DNA from: Homarus americanus
Lineage: Eukaryota > Arthropoda > Malacostraca > Decapoda > Nephropidae
NCBI RefSeq assembly: GCF_018991925.1
Contig: NW_024735312.1
Coordinates: 180,001-244,000 of the forward strand
Length of the DNA: 64,000 bases
Reading direction: 5' to 3'
Shown here: positions 36,048 through 49,285 of the stretch, piece after piece
Layout of the letters: each line of letters begins with the position of its first letter
Position numbering within the stretch: the stretch's first letter is position 1
Position numbers and translations under genes: made by a program
The notes under the pieces: model-generated
Told to the model about the DNA's origin: nothing
Databases searched by the model: none
The model's input: the letters and a program-made list of their open reading frames with translations, nothing else

Positions 36048-39000
36048 TACTTCAGGTTGTGTCACCACCCAATGTTACTTAAGTATAAATATGAGGATTG
36101 AAAAAATACGAATTAAATTGTATGGAAAGAATATCATCATCATTATCGTCATTGGGAAATTTGTATCGGGCGAGTAGTGACGATAACTGAGCGAGATGTG
36201 AAAGTGATCCAGAGAGTAAATGAATGTTTCCGTGTTAGGTTGATGCCATTTTGGGGTGTAGTGGTGTTGGCCCCCTGTGCTCGTGTTATGGTGCAGGTAT
36301 CAGAAAAACACACTCAAGGTTCATCATAATCTGGTGCATGGACGTGAGTCTTCTGTCACTACACCGTTAGGAAGTGTGTGTGTGTGTGTGTGTGTAAAAA
36401 GAGAGATAACTGCCAGAGGTACTTCAGTTTGCTATACTGGCGGCATAATACGTTATCTGATAAGATTACGAATAAATAAAAGAGAACCATAAGCTGTCAT
36501 CTCGGGGTGACCAGATAATTCAGTATTAATATTTCTCATGTTTTGGTCTACTGTTTACTTCTGCTCAACTGTTTCTGTGAGAAGTTGATGTTGAAACTTT
36601 AAGTTATATAACGCATTTATTCAAGGTAACGGTGATCGGGATTTAAATATTTACGGAAGGAAGGTTGGATGTGTTTAACGAATAAGTGTTTTAAAATTAA
36701 CAACTTTTCTCTTCATCGTAAGACAAGGGATCCCGGGCCCACACGACTCTCCCGAGTATCTCTTCGTGTAAGTTAAGTTTGTAGTATAAGAAGGAGGCAG
36801 TGACTCGTGTCCTATGATTTGAAAATGAGAAAGTGTACTGAGTGTTAGTGGCAGCGTGTGACAGGAAAGAGACTAATATGCACTTAAGAGCAATGCTTCT
36901 TGTCCGTGTGTAACTGTGTTGATGGGGGGGGCATGGTAGGAGAGCCTAGGTGGGGAGGAGAAAGAGTGACTTGGGTTATATTATATCGGGAGAAGAACTG
37001 GGGCAGTGGTCGCTGCTTACGGGACCCCACACAACAGGGTGGCCAGGCCTTTGTTGCGGTGTTGGAAGTGTTAGCGTTTACCTGGAGTCGTTGATTCCTG
37101 TGGGGGAGGTGTTCTCCTACCCACGCATCTCAGTTTGCTACAGGATTACCTCAGCTGGTGGAATACCACCTTCGTCAGCCCCACAAAGACTCACCACCAC
37201 CTCCAGTTGTGTCCATTGGGAGAGGTTTGTGGGCCTGATGGTCTATGTTCACACCTCCTGTAAGTACTGGACACCACCGGTTCACACCACCTGGTACTGT
37301 CAGACAAAATTGACACATCAGCTGGTTCTAGTGTTAAAGATTAGCACATGAAGTACCATTAGTAGCTAGGAGTGACGTACTTCAACTGGCACTTATACAC
37401 AAGATTTGACGCCAGCTGGCACTAGGAGAACAAAATTGGTCCAAAAGAGGACACGATAATTGAGGCTCAGCCGCACTTTTCCTCGTGTGTTTTGTGTACG
37501 GGTTGTTCCTGCAGCACATTACTGTACACGAGGATGGATCATAAGTGTCAGCTGTGTGAGGTTATTTAAACTATCACTTGTTGCTCACTCACAAGAAGCC
37601 AAGAGGAGAAAGTGAGTGAAGAGAGGTAAGTGGCGGAGAAAGAGAAGAGAGTTGGGATAGCGATTGAAATAGATTTGTTGGTTAGAGAGAGAGAGAGAAC
37701 TAAGACAATATTTGGGAGCGTTGGGCCAGTAGGGAAGGAAAGAGAGAGGTTGAGTTAGTGAGTAAGGAAGGGATGTGTGGGTTTCCCCAGGGCTGGTGGC
37801 CACGCTCCGTATACTTGGCTGCCTCTCCCCTCCTGCACCACCCCCACCAGACCGCTGGCTGTAACGCTGCCGCCGGCATCCACACCCTCCCTCACCGCCT
37901 CTGACTCCAAATACTAAGATCCGTCAAGACAGCCGACAGCGTCTGGCGTTCCTATTCACCCCGCAGTGACACACATGTAGAAGCTGTACAAGACGAATGT
38001 TTACTCGTCTTTTGCCTGCAGTGGCGCGCTATCATGGTAGGAGCATTAGTCATCAGAACTGCCAAGTGAATCGTCTCTGCTTCGTCTCGCGGCCGCTGCA
38101 GGAGTGTTGATCATGATCACAACAACCGTAGCTTTAGGATCAGTTCTCAGAGTTTCTCACTGTGTTTACCTCCAGACTGGGAACATATCTAACTCACTCA
38201 CTTAAGCTCTGACGTAATAGATGGCAGCCCAAGTAAACATAGGAATTATTTTAAGGCGCAATTGAAAGTACAATAGATGCGTTTTCCATTTGAGGAGGAA
38301 ATAAAACGCGCTAATCACTGAGATCCAGATCCTGTTGTGGAGGCTCGAGAGAAACACTTGTGTAAGACTCCATACCATGACCATTACTGGAAGACATAGT
38401 GTGTCTGTCTCTCTGTCTGTCTGTCTCCATGTACATGTGTGCGGCTGTGCGCGTGAGACGAGATAGTTCACGTCCAAGCCAACTTTTGTAAGACATTTTT
38501 TATCTCTAGGTTGAGTACGTGATGTGGTCTCTCCAGAGAGTATTTTAGATCTTCTAAACAAAAATTGCTTCGTGATTTGGGTGGAGGGAGGGAGAGAGGC
38601 GTTCAACACATTTGCTGGAGTTTTTGTCGTGTTCGTTCAGTTTAAAACTAGAGGTCGCTGTCCAGTGTGAAGTATCGAGAGTTGCGGACATAACCTGGAG
38701 GTGATGAGGATTGCGGAACTTGACGGGTGCAGCATTTGTAACCCGGTGTGTTGTGTAACCTTAATGATGCTGCCGTACACGATGTTCTTATTGAGAATAT
38801 CATAATGCTTCTCCAGCTCTCCAAGTTGTAAAATGCCACACTTGATAGATGATGTTATGTTGGAAAACCTCTCCTCCTATTCAAAATGGAAGGTTTGGTA
38901 GAGGACACGAGGTGTTATGTTGTCTAAGACGGTAGGGCAGCAGTGGGCGGTGAGCCTCACAATGTCTCCACGTTAAGTTGTGAACCCCGCCTCAGCCTCA

Positions 39001-39575
39001 GTAACCTTTACGTAGATGTACACCAGAGAATAGTACCAGTAATAACCTCACCCCTGTGGATATTACGATGGTGTGAGGCATAATGACCACCTCTCTCATT
39101 TATAATACAAAGAATATTGACCAGTAAATTTGTGTAATGAAGTGAAGAAAATAACTAGGGCAGAATTAGAGCTTAGATTTGGTGGGGTGTTGACTATATC
39201 CTTGGTTGTTGTGGTAATGCTCGACTCTTTTTGATAGTTGAGGGGCAAAGGAGACTGCCACCTGCTGTAAGGGAACGTTTATAGGTATTAACTGTATTTC
39301 AGGGAGCGAAACCTGTGTTACCGCCCTAATAACAATGCGTAATATTGACCAAGACGCACACTGGTGACGTGAGTGTTACAGTACCAGGGGCGTTGTGACA
39401 TGTAGCGGGGCGAATGATGGTTGAGGTGAGACACGTGGTAATAACGGCACAATATAATAAGAAACGCTGACTACACTCATAGTTTGTGGCGACGGACCAC
39501 AGCTACAGGCGACAGCTACTGTGGCCACTCCTCACACTCACCACTCCTCGACTAATGCAGGCACGTCTTTATTTA
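36045..39575. other. Long single-copy stretch, no confident gene
   Basis: Only a short GT tract (36376-36395) and a GTCT patch (38402-38427) interrupt ordinary sequence. Several frames of 60-135 codons occur (for example 36950-37351), but none shows a recognisable motif or a clear exon boundary pair. Confidence 0.4.
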
Positions 39576-39595
39576 TACACACACACACACACACA
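39576..39595 (+). repeat. (AC)10 microsatellite
   Basis: Short AC tract. Confidence 0.9.
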
Positions 39596-40032
39596 CGAGG
39601 AATGTGTTCATGCAGGAAAGGTGGTGTGGTGTCTCTTAATGGTGGAGTGATACAAGTTTTGTTCTCATCTCTCAGATCTTGGGTGACAACAAGTAAAATT
39701 GATAGAACTAGATTATGTTACATCGACATAAAAGTTAAAATGACCAGATATTAAACTTATATATTACCTAAGAGAAAAAAATACAGTAATTTTATGAAGA
39801 TCAAGTTGAATTAGGCGGGGAGGGGGCGGAGGGTAAGGGGTTTGTAGCACAGAGCAGTGAAACCTTCTTGGCTTCTTCACGCTCCTGGTTGGATTATCCT
39901 CTTGTGTGGTTCATTGTTGCAACAGATGAAAGGTAGAGGTCATACAAACACGACTCTCATACACAGGATTTGTGTTTCTTCTCTGTATTAAACTTTCGCT
40001 GCTTCCTGTTGTTGCTAGTCACATGTTAGTAC

Positions 40033-40378
40033 TAGTGTGTTCCTGTTGTTACATAGTGCTAGTGTGTTCCTGTTGTTACATAGTGCTAGTGTGTTCCTGT
40101 TGTTACATAGTGCTAGTGTGTTCCTGTTGTTACATAGTGCTAGTGTGTTCCTGTTGTTACATAGTGCTAGTGTGTTCCTGTTGTTACATAGTGCTAGTGT
40201 GTTCCTGTTGTTACATAGTGCTAGTGTGTTCCTGTTGTTACATAGTGCTAGTGTGTTCCTGTTGTTACATAGTGCTAGTGTGTTCCTGTTGTTACATAGT
40301 GCTAGTGTGTTCCTGTTGTTACATAGTGCTAGTGTGTTCCTGTTGTTACATAGTGCTAGTGTGTTCCTGTTGTTACTA
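40033..40378 (+). repeat. 27-bp minisatellite, about 13 apparently identical copies
   Basis: TAGTGTGTTCCTGTTGTTAC plus ATAGTGC. The period is nine codons, so perfect frames appear on both strands (LVCSCCYIV, FLLLHSASV, NNRNTLALC repeats). No internal copy differs as displayed, which suggests recent expansion or homogenisation. Confidence 0.97.
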
Positions 40379-40752
40379 GTCACTGTTAGTGCTAGTGTGA
40401 TGCTGGGGGGGTCTGCTTACACCTGTGTTACGCCATCTTGATTTTCTAATTAGTAAACTTGTAAGGTGACCCCTCCCCCCACCACCTCACTAATAAGCTG
40501 TCATTACCTGTCAATTAAGCTTGAGATGAGTGAAGGCTATAATTTGTACCTTATATCAATAGAGAGCCGCACGTCGTGGAGGGACATTACCTCACCTAGG
40601 AGTTTCTCTCACCATCACAGAGGTAGACAGGATCCCTAGGGTGCCAATTTCTCTTCACTTCTTGTTACCTTGTTAAAATTTAGCTCAGGTTAATTGGGTT
40701 AGTTTAGGTTAAGTTCGGTGGGGTATTGTTCCATAAACATAACTTTGGACGT

Positions 40753-40866
<114 letters not shown>

Positions 40867-40943
40867 GCTTAATGCACGTTATAATAGAGCGGGTCAAGCT
40901 GTACCCGAGTCCCCACTTCAGATAAGACCTTCACTACACCTCA

Positions 40944-41217
40944 GGGTGAGTGAGAGGGGTGGTATCAGCGGCAGGGTGGGTGAGAGGGATGGTATCAGTG
41001 GCAGGGTGGGTGAGAGGGATGGTATCAGCGGCTGCTGGGTGGGTGAGAGGGGGTGGTATCAGGCAGGGGTGAGAGGATGGTATCAGCGGCTGGGTGGGTG
41101 AGAGGGTGGTATCAGCGGCTGGGTGGTGGTATCAGCGGCTGGGTGGGTGAGAGGGGTGGTATCAGCGGCAGGGTGAGTGAGAGGGGTGGTATCAGCGGCT
41201 GGGTGGGTGAGAGGGGA
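40944..41217 (+). repeat. 30-bp minisatellite (GGGTGGGTGAGAGGGGTGGT)
   Basis: About nine copies, each ending ATCAGCGGCT or ATCAGCGGCA; G-rich, with deletions in the middle units. Confidence 0.9.
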
Positions 41218-41404
41218 GGGGTGGCAGTGGTATTGTTACTCTCACGCTCGTTAAGATATGCATGAAATTAAAGCTTTGGTACTGGCCGATACCGTGAAGG
41301 TGTGTCTTAATGAGGGCTTTGTGTGGCTCTCTTGGGCTCTGGCCGCTATCTGCTGGTGAACGAGTACCTGAAGGAGGGAGGTGGCCAATGTTGTGACCGC
41401 CCCC

Positions 41405-41475
41405 ACATTACCCCACACGTCACACTTACCCCACACGTCACACTTACTCCACACGTCACACTTACTCCACACTGC
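41405..41475 (+). repeat. 18-bp tandem repeat, about four copies
   Basis: CCCACACGTCACACTTAC units. Confidence 0.9.
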
Positions 41476-41617
41476 CCACATCACTCTTTAACCCTTTGTC
41501 CCACAACACAACCCCTCCTTAATGTCTCATGTACATTTCTCTCACTGCTCCACACATTACCCATCCCCCCACACACACCCTTTCCTTATTGCTCACTATA
41601 TACCATCTCCTCGCTGC

Positions 41618-41620
<3 letters not shown>

Positions 41621-41660
<40 letters not shown>
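41621..41660 (+). repeat. (AC)n microsatellite
   Basis: Uninterrupted AC tract. Confidence 0.95.
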
Positions 41661-41662
<2 letters not shown>

Positions 41663-41988
41663 CATATTGTGAAGTTTTGAAAACGTAGAGTTTTTACCAA
41701 AAGTTTTGACAACGTTGGTGTATTTTTGGAAAAAGCTTTACTAGTACGTAAGGTGTGACAGATGAACACCAAAGATGTCACCACTAGATGGAAGCGCTGA
41801 ACATGTGTTTAAAGTGGAATATTTCATAATATGTTTGAACACGAGTGCATGGCTCACACGCAATAATTATGTCTTTGATAACATTTATAGTACAGTAGTC
41901 ACCCAGGCATCTAACTTGTGGTACTTAGATGTTATACGAGGTCTACTGTAGAGAACGTTGTCTGATATAAAAATTATTCATAATGGTA

Positions 41989-43028
<1,040 letters not shown>

Positions 43029-43091
43029 ATGTGTGCGCCAGACAACTTGGACACAGTGAACGAGAGTCACCTGGTGGACTTTCTGACCAGG
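43029..43091 (+). CDS. Possible small first coding exon (very uncertain)
   Basis: An ATG at 43029 in a fair context (A at -3) opens a GC-balanced stretch reading MCAPDNLDTVNESHLVDFLT, in contrast to AT-rich surroundings. An in-frame TAG at 43008 sits just upstream, so this would be a true start. The nearest GT (43092, CAGG|GTACTG) is a weak donor. It lies 1.2 kb upstream of the 44-kb exon on the same strand and could be an alternative first exon of that gene. Without a splice the frame runs on into compositionally poor sequence to 43370. No family was recognised. Confidence 0.2.
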
Positions 43092-43508
43092 GTACTGGTC
43101 CGCCATTGCACTGTGTGTGTATGTCTGCTCCACCCTTGGCCGGTCCATCTGTTTTCCCACTTACATACCATCTGTTTACAGCCCAGATGTGTACGTGTAT
43201 GTCTTGTCTATATATACGCATGTGTATGTCTTATTCGTTTATATACGCATGTATATGTCTTATCTGCTTATGTACGCAAGTGGCTGATGCATCTTTTTGC
43301 TTGTAACTATATGCAAATGTATCAAATTAAGATGTTTACACTTGTTTACTCAGCAGTATTCCATCTGTAAGACTTGTTTGTATCTGCAACCTTCAGTCAT
43401 ATTGTTTTGTGTTATGAGAGTGGCAGGAGGTGGGCGGAGGCCCCCTGTTGATATCTTATTGTAACACTTGGAGTGTGGGTGAGTGAGAGGGAGGGTGGGC
43501 ACATTGTA

Positions 43509-43695
43509 CAGTCAAAGAAAAGGTGTTACCACACCTAGAGTTATGTTCCGAAACCCATGACGAAGAGAAGAGCTTTGATAAAGTGGCAACGAAGCTTCGA
43601 GATTTGAGTCAGAACGGGGAACTTTATCAGAATTCATCGTCATGGGTTTCAGAACATAAAGCACAGTAAGTGTAACACGACTTTTTCTTTGACTG
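43509..43695. mobile_element. 187-bp MITE with long terminal inverted repeats, TA target duplication
   Basis: The ends are CAGTCAAAGAAAAGGTGTTA on the left and its imperfect complement on the right (TTTTTCTTTGACTG), flanked on both sides by TA (43507-43508 and 43696-43697). The arms stay complementary inward for about 80 bp and share GAAACCCATGACGA and TGATAAAGT. There is no coding capacity. A TA duplication with long TIRs is typical of MITEs derived from Tc1/mariner transposons. It sits about 0.6 kb upstream of the 44-kb exon. Confidence 0.85.
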
Positions 43696-43899
43696 TACTA
43701 CCCTACCTGTACATATCCTCTGCCTGTATATCCGTACATCACAATAACTACGACCTGTTTTACAGAAAAGATAACATGACTTAAGGGACTTGCGAGTTGT
43801 ACCAATTCTTGTGTCTAGTGGATGTCATCGCGGCACTAGGTCAGGGCAACCAAAATTTATTGGTGATTCAGATTTTTCGTCAGTATTTTGTTGTTAATT

Positions 43900-44271
43900 G
43901 TAAAGTGAACGTCGGGACCTAAAAGTGATAATTAGTGAAAGTGAACCAAGCCACAGTGGATGTTTTAATTGTGTTGGTGTTTGTGGTGTGGAGGAGTGTG
44001 GTGGGTGGGAGTGCACGAGAGGTGTCAGTGCGTGGAGTGTTGGTGAGGGCCAGGACTGACTGGCGGAACAGTGGAGCGCGGCGTGGAGGACCCACATCAC
44101 CTGGTGGGTGCCGGTGGAGACAGCACCACCAGCCCCGGTGGTGGAGGGGAAAAGGAGAGGGCGGGCGCGGGGGGCGCGGGCGGAGGAGGAGGAGGGGGCG
44201 CTGGGGGCCTCGGATCAAGTGGGTGGATCAAAGAAGGGGAGCTGGATGTGGTGGCGGCGCACTTCAGGGGC
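43900..44271 (+). promoter_or_regulatory. GC-rich 5' leader of the 44-kb exon with two upstream ORFs
   Basis: The leader contains two ATGs before the presumed start. The first (43960) opens a three-codon uORF, ATG-TTT-TAA. The second (44246) opens a 17-codon frame, stop included, in another phase; it ends at 44296 and so overlaps the main ATG at 44272. No other ATG lies between 43962 and 44246. The leader turns strongly G-rich after about 44140. Possible 3' splice sites lie at 43872-43912 (after ATTCAG, CGTCAG or TGTAAAG), which would make this the start of an internal exon rather than a transcription start. The leader extent is inferred. Confidence 0.4.
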
Positions 44272-44877
44272 ATGCTTAACCTCACTGATGAAGTGACCGA
44301 CGACTGGGCATTTCTCAAAGATTTCCTTGGCCTAAAACCGCCCCACATCCGGGACTCTGAGACTGGTGAGCTTACTTCGGTCCGACCAGAGAACCAGAGC
44401 CACAACCAAAGCCAAAGCTGTGTCCCCACAGTACATGTGGTGCCCCACATCTCCCCCCAGCTCACCCCACCCTCCCCTAGTGCCACTGTCCGCTCCCAAC
44501 AGGGACTGTTAGCCTCGCCCCTGTTTATACACTCGCCTCTGCCCCCGTGCACCAATCCCCTCCCCTCCATCTCCACCTTAGTCCGGTACACGCCCGCCTC
44601 ATCCCCGTGCGTCAGTAGTGTGGGCTCCGAGTGTCTTGGTTCAGGCCAGCAGGTAGCGCCCCCCCTCACACCCGAAGACAGTTGTCGCAGCCTTGACACT
44701 CTCGGGGACTCCCACCACTACTCTGACAGCGACAACAGCTGCGTCGTCCCCTCGGAGGGCAGCGCCTTTCGCTCAGTCACCCCTTCAGCTGGCGACTTAC
44801 ACGACGTCAAACCTTCGCCCTCGCTGCTCAGGGACCTGCTGGTGCTCGGCAAGCCGCCCAGGTCACAACATGACCAG
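44272..44877 (+). CDS. N-terminal coding exon of an unidentified, probably nuclear regulatory protein (partial)
   Basis: This is the only non-repetitive open frame with convincing protein character. It runs 202 codons from ATG 44272 and then meets a strong splice donor (CAG|GTAAAC, GT at 44878) in phase 0. Past the donor the frame stops after eight codons, so the gene continues in exons outside the window. Visible parts: an acidic and aromatic start (residues 6-21, containing DDWAFLKDFLGL), a DSETGE motif (28-33), a long Ser/Pro-rich disordered stretch with several S/T-P sites (about 60-135), an Asp/Ser patch (about 150-165) and an LXXLL motif LRDLL (186-190). This composition is typical of transcription-factor or coactivator N-termini; no DNA-binding domain is in this exon. 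The frame is open upstream to 44047 and encodes a Gly-rich run, but has no in-frame ATG there, so ATG 44272 is the first usable start. I do not recognise the family. Confidence 0.68.
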
Positions 44878-44883
44878 GTAAAC
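44878..44883 (+). other. Splice donor (5' splice site)
   Basis: ACCAG|GTAAAC ends the open coding frame at a codon boundary. A weaker alternative is CAG|GTCACA at 44862. An in-frame stop follows soon after, which supports splicing here. Confidence 0.6.
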
Positions 44884-45351
44884 CTCACTTTAGTATTATG
44901 TTAATGCTTCACCTCTCGCCGCCTGCCTTAGACTGTACATAACACAAATTGTCAGCTAAAGAAAAGAGACTTGTTTAGATGAAAACAAAGGTAGACTAAT
45001 ATTTGGGGTCTTAACTCTCTAGATAGACCCCGCTTGTGCTGCCTCTGTAGACCGCCAAGCAAGACACTGTAGAAGGGGTTACAACCATTTTACCACATTA
45101 TTATACATTAATCGCTACCCTCTCATAACTTACTTTTGAAAATAAGTTATAGAATTTAAATCAAGGACTGTACAGAAAGAGTGAAGTCCCTTTGAAGTAG
45201 TTTATGTAGATTTTATCAACATACGATTCTATATATCCCCAGATCAGCATTACCGTACTCTGATGTTCAAAAACTGGAACCATAGACCATTATGAACATG
45301 CAAAATAAGACATACATATATACAGTAATGTATCAAGTGCGAATGTTTAAT

Positions 45352-45352
<1 letters not shown>
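44884..45352 (+). other. Presumed start of an intron after the 44-kb exon
   Basis: AT-rich, with stops in all frames shortly after the donor and no features. Confidence 0.45.

Positions 45353-45431
<79 letters not shown>
45353..45431 (+). repeat. (AC)39 microsatellite
   Basis: Uninterrupted AC tract. Confidence 0.97.
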
Positions 45432-45436
<5 letters not shown>

Positions 45437-45657
45437 ATAACAGGGGACATTGCGCCCTCTGCTCCACCCACGTTCACTAGAAATGCATAATCGTACTTTT
45501 TCTTGTTACACTGGAGAATGCATTATTTATTATTATTCTCTCTCTCTCTGCTGCCAGGAACATACAGTATTCCGGTCGTTGACTCTTAAGTGTCTTCTCC
45601 GTTCAAGTATCAGTTTTACCTCTTTTTAGTTGTCTTCCTCACGTTACGTAGCAATCA

Positions 45658-46490
45658 TCGTCCAACGTTGTCTTCTCAACGTTGTCTTCTCACCAACCTC
45701 AACGTTGTCTTCCTCCAACGTTGTCTTCCTCAAACGTTGTCTTCCTCACCCAACGTTGTCTTCCTCACCCAACGTTGTCTTCTCACCCGACGTTGTCTTC
45801 CTCACCCAACGTTGTCTTCCTACGTTGTCTTCTCTCTAACGTTGTCCTCACCAACGTTGTCTTACTCACCCAACGTTGTCTTCCTCACCCAACGTTTGTC
45901 TTCCTCAACGTTGTCTTCCTCACCCAACCTCAACGTTGTCTTCTCTTGTCTTCCTCACCCAACGTTGTCTTCTCCTCAACGTTGTCACCCAACGTTGTCT
46001 TCCTCACCCAACGTTGTCTTCCCTCACCCGACGTTGTCGTTGTCCTCACCCAACGTTGTCTTCCTCAACGTTTGTCTTCCTCGACGTTGTCTTCCTCACC
46101 CAACGTTGTCTTCCTCACCCGACGTTGTCTCCTCACCCAACGTTGTCTTCCTCACCCAACGTTGTCTTCCTCACCCAACGTTGTCTTCCTCACCCAACGT
46201 TGTCTTCCTCACCCAACGTTGTCTTCCTCACCCAACGTTGTCTTCCTCACCCAACGTTGTCTTCCTCACCCAACGTTGTCTTCCTCACCCAACCCAACGT
46301 TGTCTTCCTCACCCAACGTTGTCTTCCTCACCCAACGTTGTCTTCCTCACCCAACGTTGTCTTCCTCACCCAACGTTGTCTTCCTCACCCGACGTTGTCT
46401 TCCTCACCCAACGTTGTCTTCCTCACCCAACGTTGTCTTCCTCACCCAACGTTGTCTTCCTCACCCAACGTTGTCTTCCTCACTCATCAA
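45658..46490 (+). repeat. 19-bp minisatellite (ACCCAACGTTGTCTTCCTC)
   Basis: About 44 copies. The right half (46080-46480) is nearly perfect; the left half has many deletions. Each unit carries the palindrome AACGTT. Because 19 is not a multiple of 3, the three forward frames each repeat a 19-residue peptide (LSSSPNVVFLTQRCLPHPT), giving false frames of 200-330 codons. Confidence 0.96.
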
Positions 46491-46814
46491 TGTCTTCCTC
46501 ATTGATCATTGCCTTCCTCATATTAGTGTCTTTACGCCGTGTATTAACTTATATTGGCCTTTTAAACGTTGTATTTTCTTTATAATGTATTAAACCTTAG
46601 TGTTGTATTGGCCACGTAGGAAGTTGTATGTGTATATATCATGACGTTATATTCGTTGTATACTGTGACCCACAAGTTGTATATCTTTATGTATTTCAAA
46701 AAATTCAGACGTGACAGGTCAGAAGAATTGTACTGTGTAGTAAGTAAGGTATGACTCAGCAATATGATTTTTTTATTTGTATTTTTACTCGCGTGAATTT
46801 TTCGTGATTTGTTA

Positions 46815-46817
<3 letters not shown>

Positions 46818-46905
<88 letters not shown>
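46818..46905 (+). repeat. (GT)n microsatellite
   Basis: About 43 GT units. Confidence 0.97.
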
Positions 46906-48320
<1,415 letters not shown>

Positions 48321-48536
48321 CTCTTACCACTTTCAGCCGTCTCCTGGTTGGGTAAAGAGCTGTGGGCATTAAAGATACACTGCACGGTGCCACCATTCAT
48401 TACTATCACGTGTACAGTATTACTTTTCTTGCTGTAGTCCTCCATGATGTGTTGCCTACCTTAGTCTTGGCTCACTTCTCCCATCACTGTCACTGTTGCT
48501 GGCTAGTTATCTGGGTGTATGTGTGCGTGTATTATT

Positions 48537-48538
48537 TA

Positions 48539-48608
<70 letters not shown>

Positions 48609-48609
48609 T
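48537..48609 (+). repeat. (TTA)24 trinucleotide repeat
   Basis: Uninterrupted TTA units. Confidence 0.97.
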
Positions 48610-49285
48610 AAAAACTTACGCATGAGATATATAAGCACTCTAGACCGTAGAACTGATTAATACATTACATAAAAGTCAAGAGATTTGAAACAGTTAAAGG
48701 AGCGACGAAGATACCCCAAAGAGCCACACAAGCGTACTGAGTTTGTTGTACAGGAAGTACCTTAGTTGGGTGTGAAGTGTGGGCGTTCGTTCTGTTCACT
48801 GGTTATCAACAAATAATACCGACAGATAAACATACACAGCTGCTTTCCAGAAAAAAAATAAACACATTAATTAACTAACATGGATTATTATTTGCGATTT
48901 TCACCTGTATGTCGCGGTATTGGACGCTGACAAGTTACGTCATGTACAGTACAGTACTGTATGTTTACCGATAGTGGCTGGGAGCAGGACGACGGGCTCA
49001 ACACTGACTCATCTGGGTGTTGTGTGACGCCACAATAACACTCGTTATGTAACCTTATTGTGCTGAGTGTTGTTGGTACCTAATCTACAAATATGGTTAA
49101 ATAAATCATGTGTCTGACGGTTCAATGGGTTTGTATGGCTGATGTATAAGAATTAATAGATAAGTGCCAAGTTCAGGTGTCTGCCTTGAAAGACGAGAGT
49201 AATTGAGGCAACAGCTACTTCAGCTTTGTAAGATTACTGCAAATTAATGCCAAGGTTGAGGCGTGACGAAAAGATTAAAGGTCAG

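Noticed and set aside
44097..44699. 200-codon minus-strand frame opposite the 44-kb exon
   Set aside because: Shadow of the GC-rich exon; Pro-rich tail mirrors the Gly-rich leader; no splice or start support.
45590..46585. 331-codon + strand frame (Ser/Pro/Val/Phe rich)
   Set aside because: 19-bp array read in a stop-free cycle; neighbouring frames are equally open.
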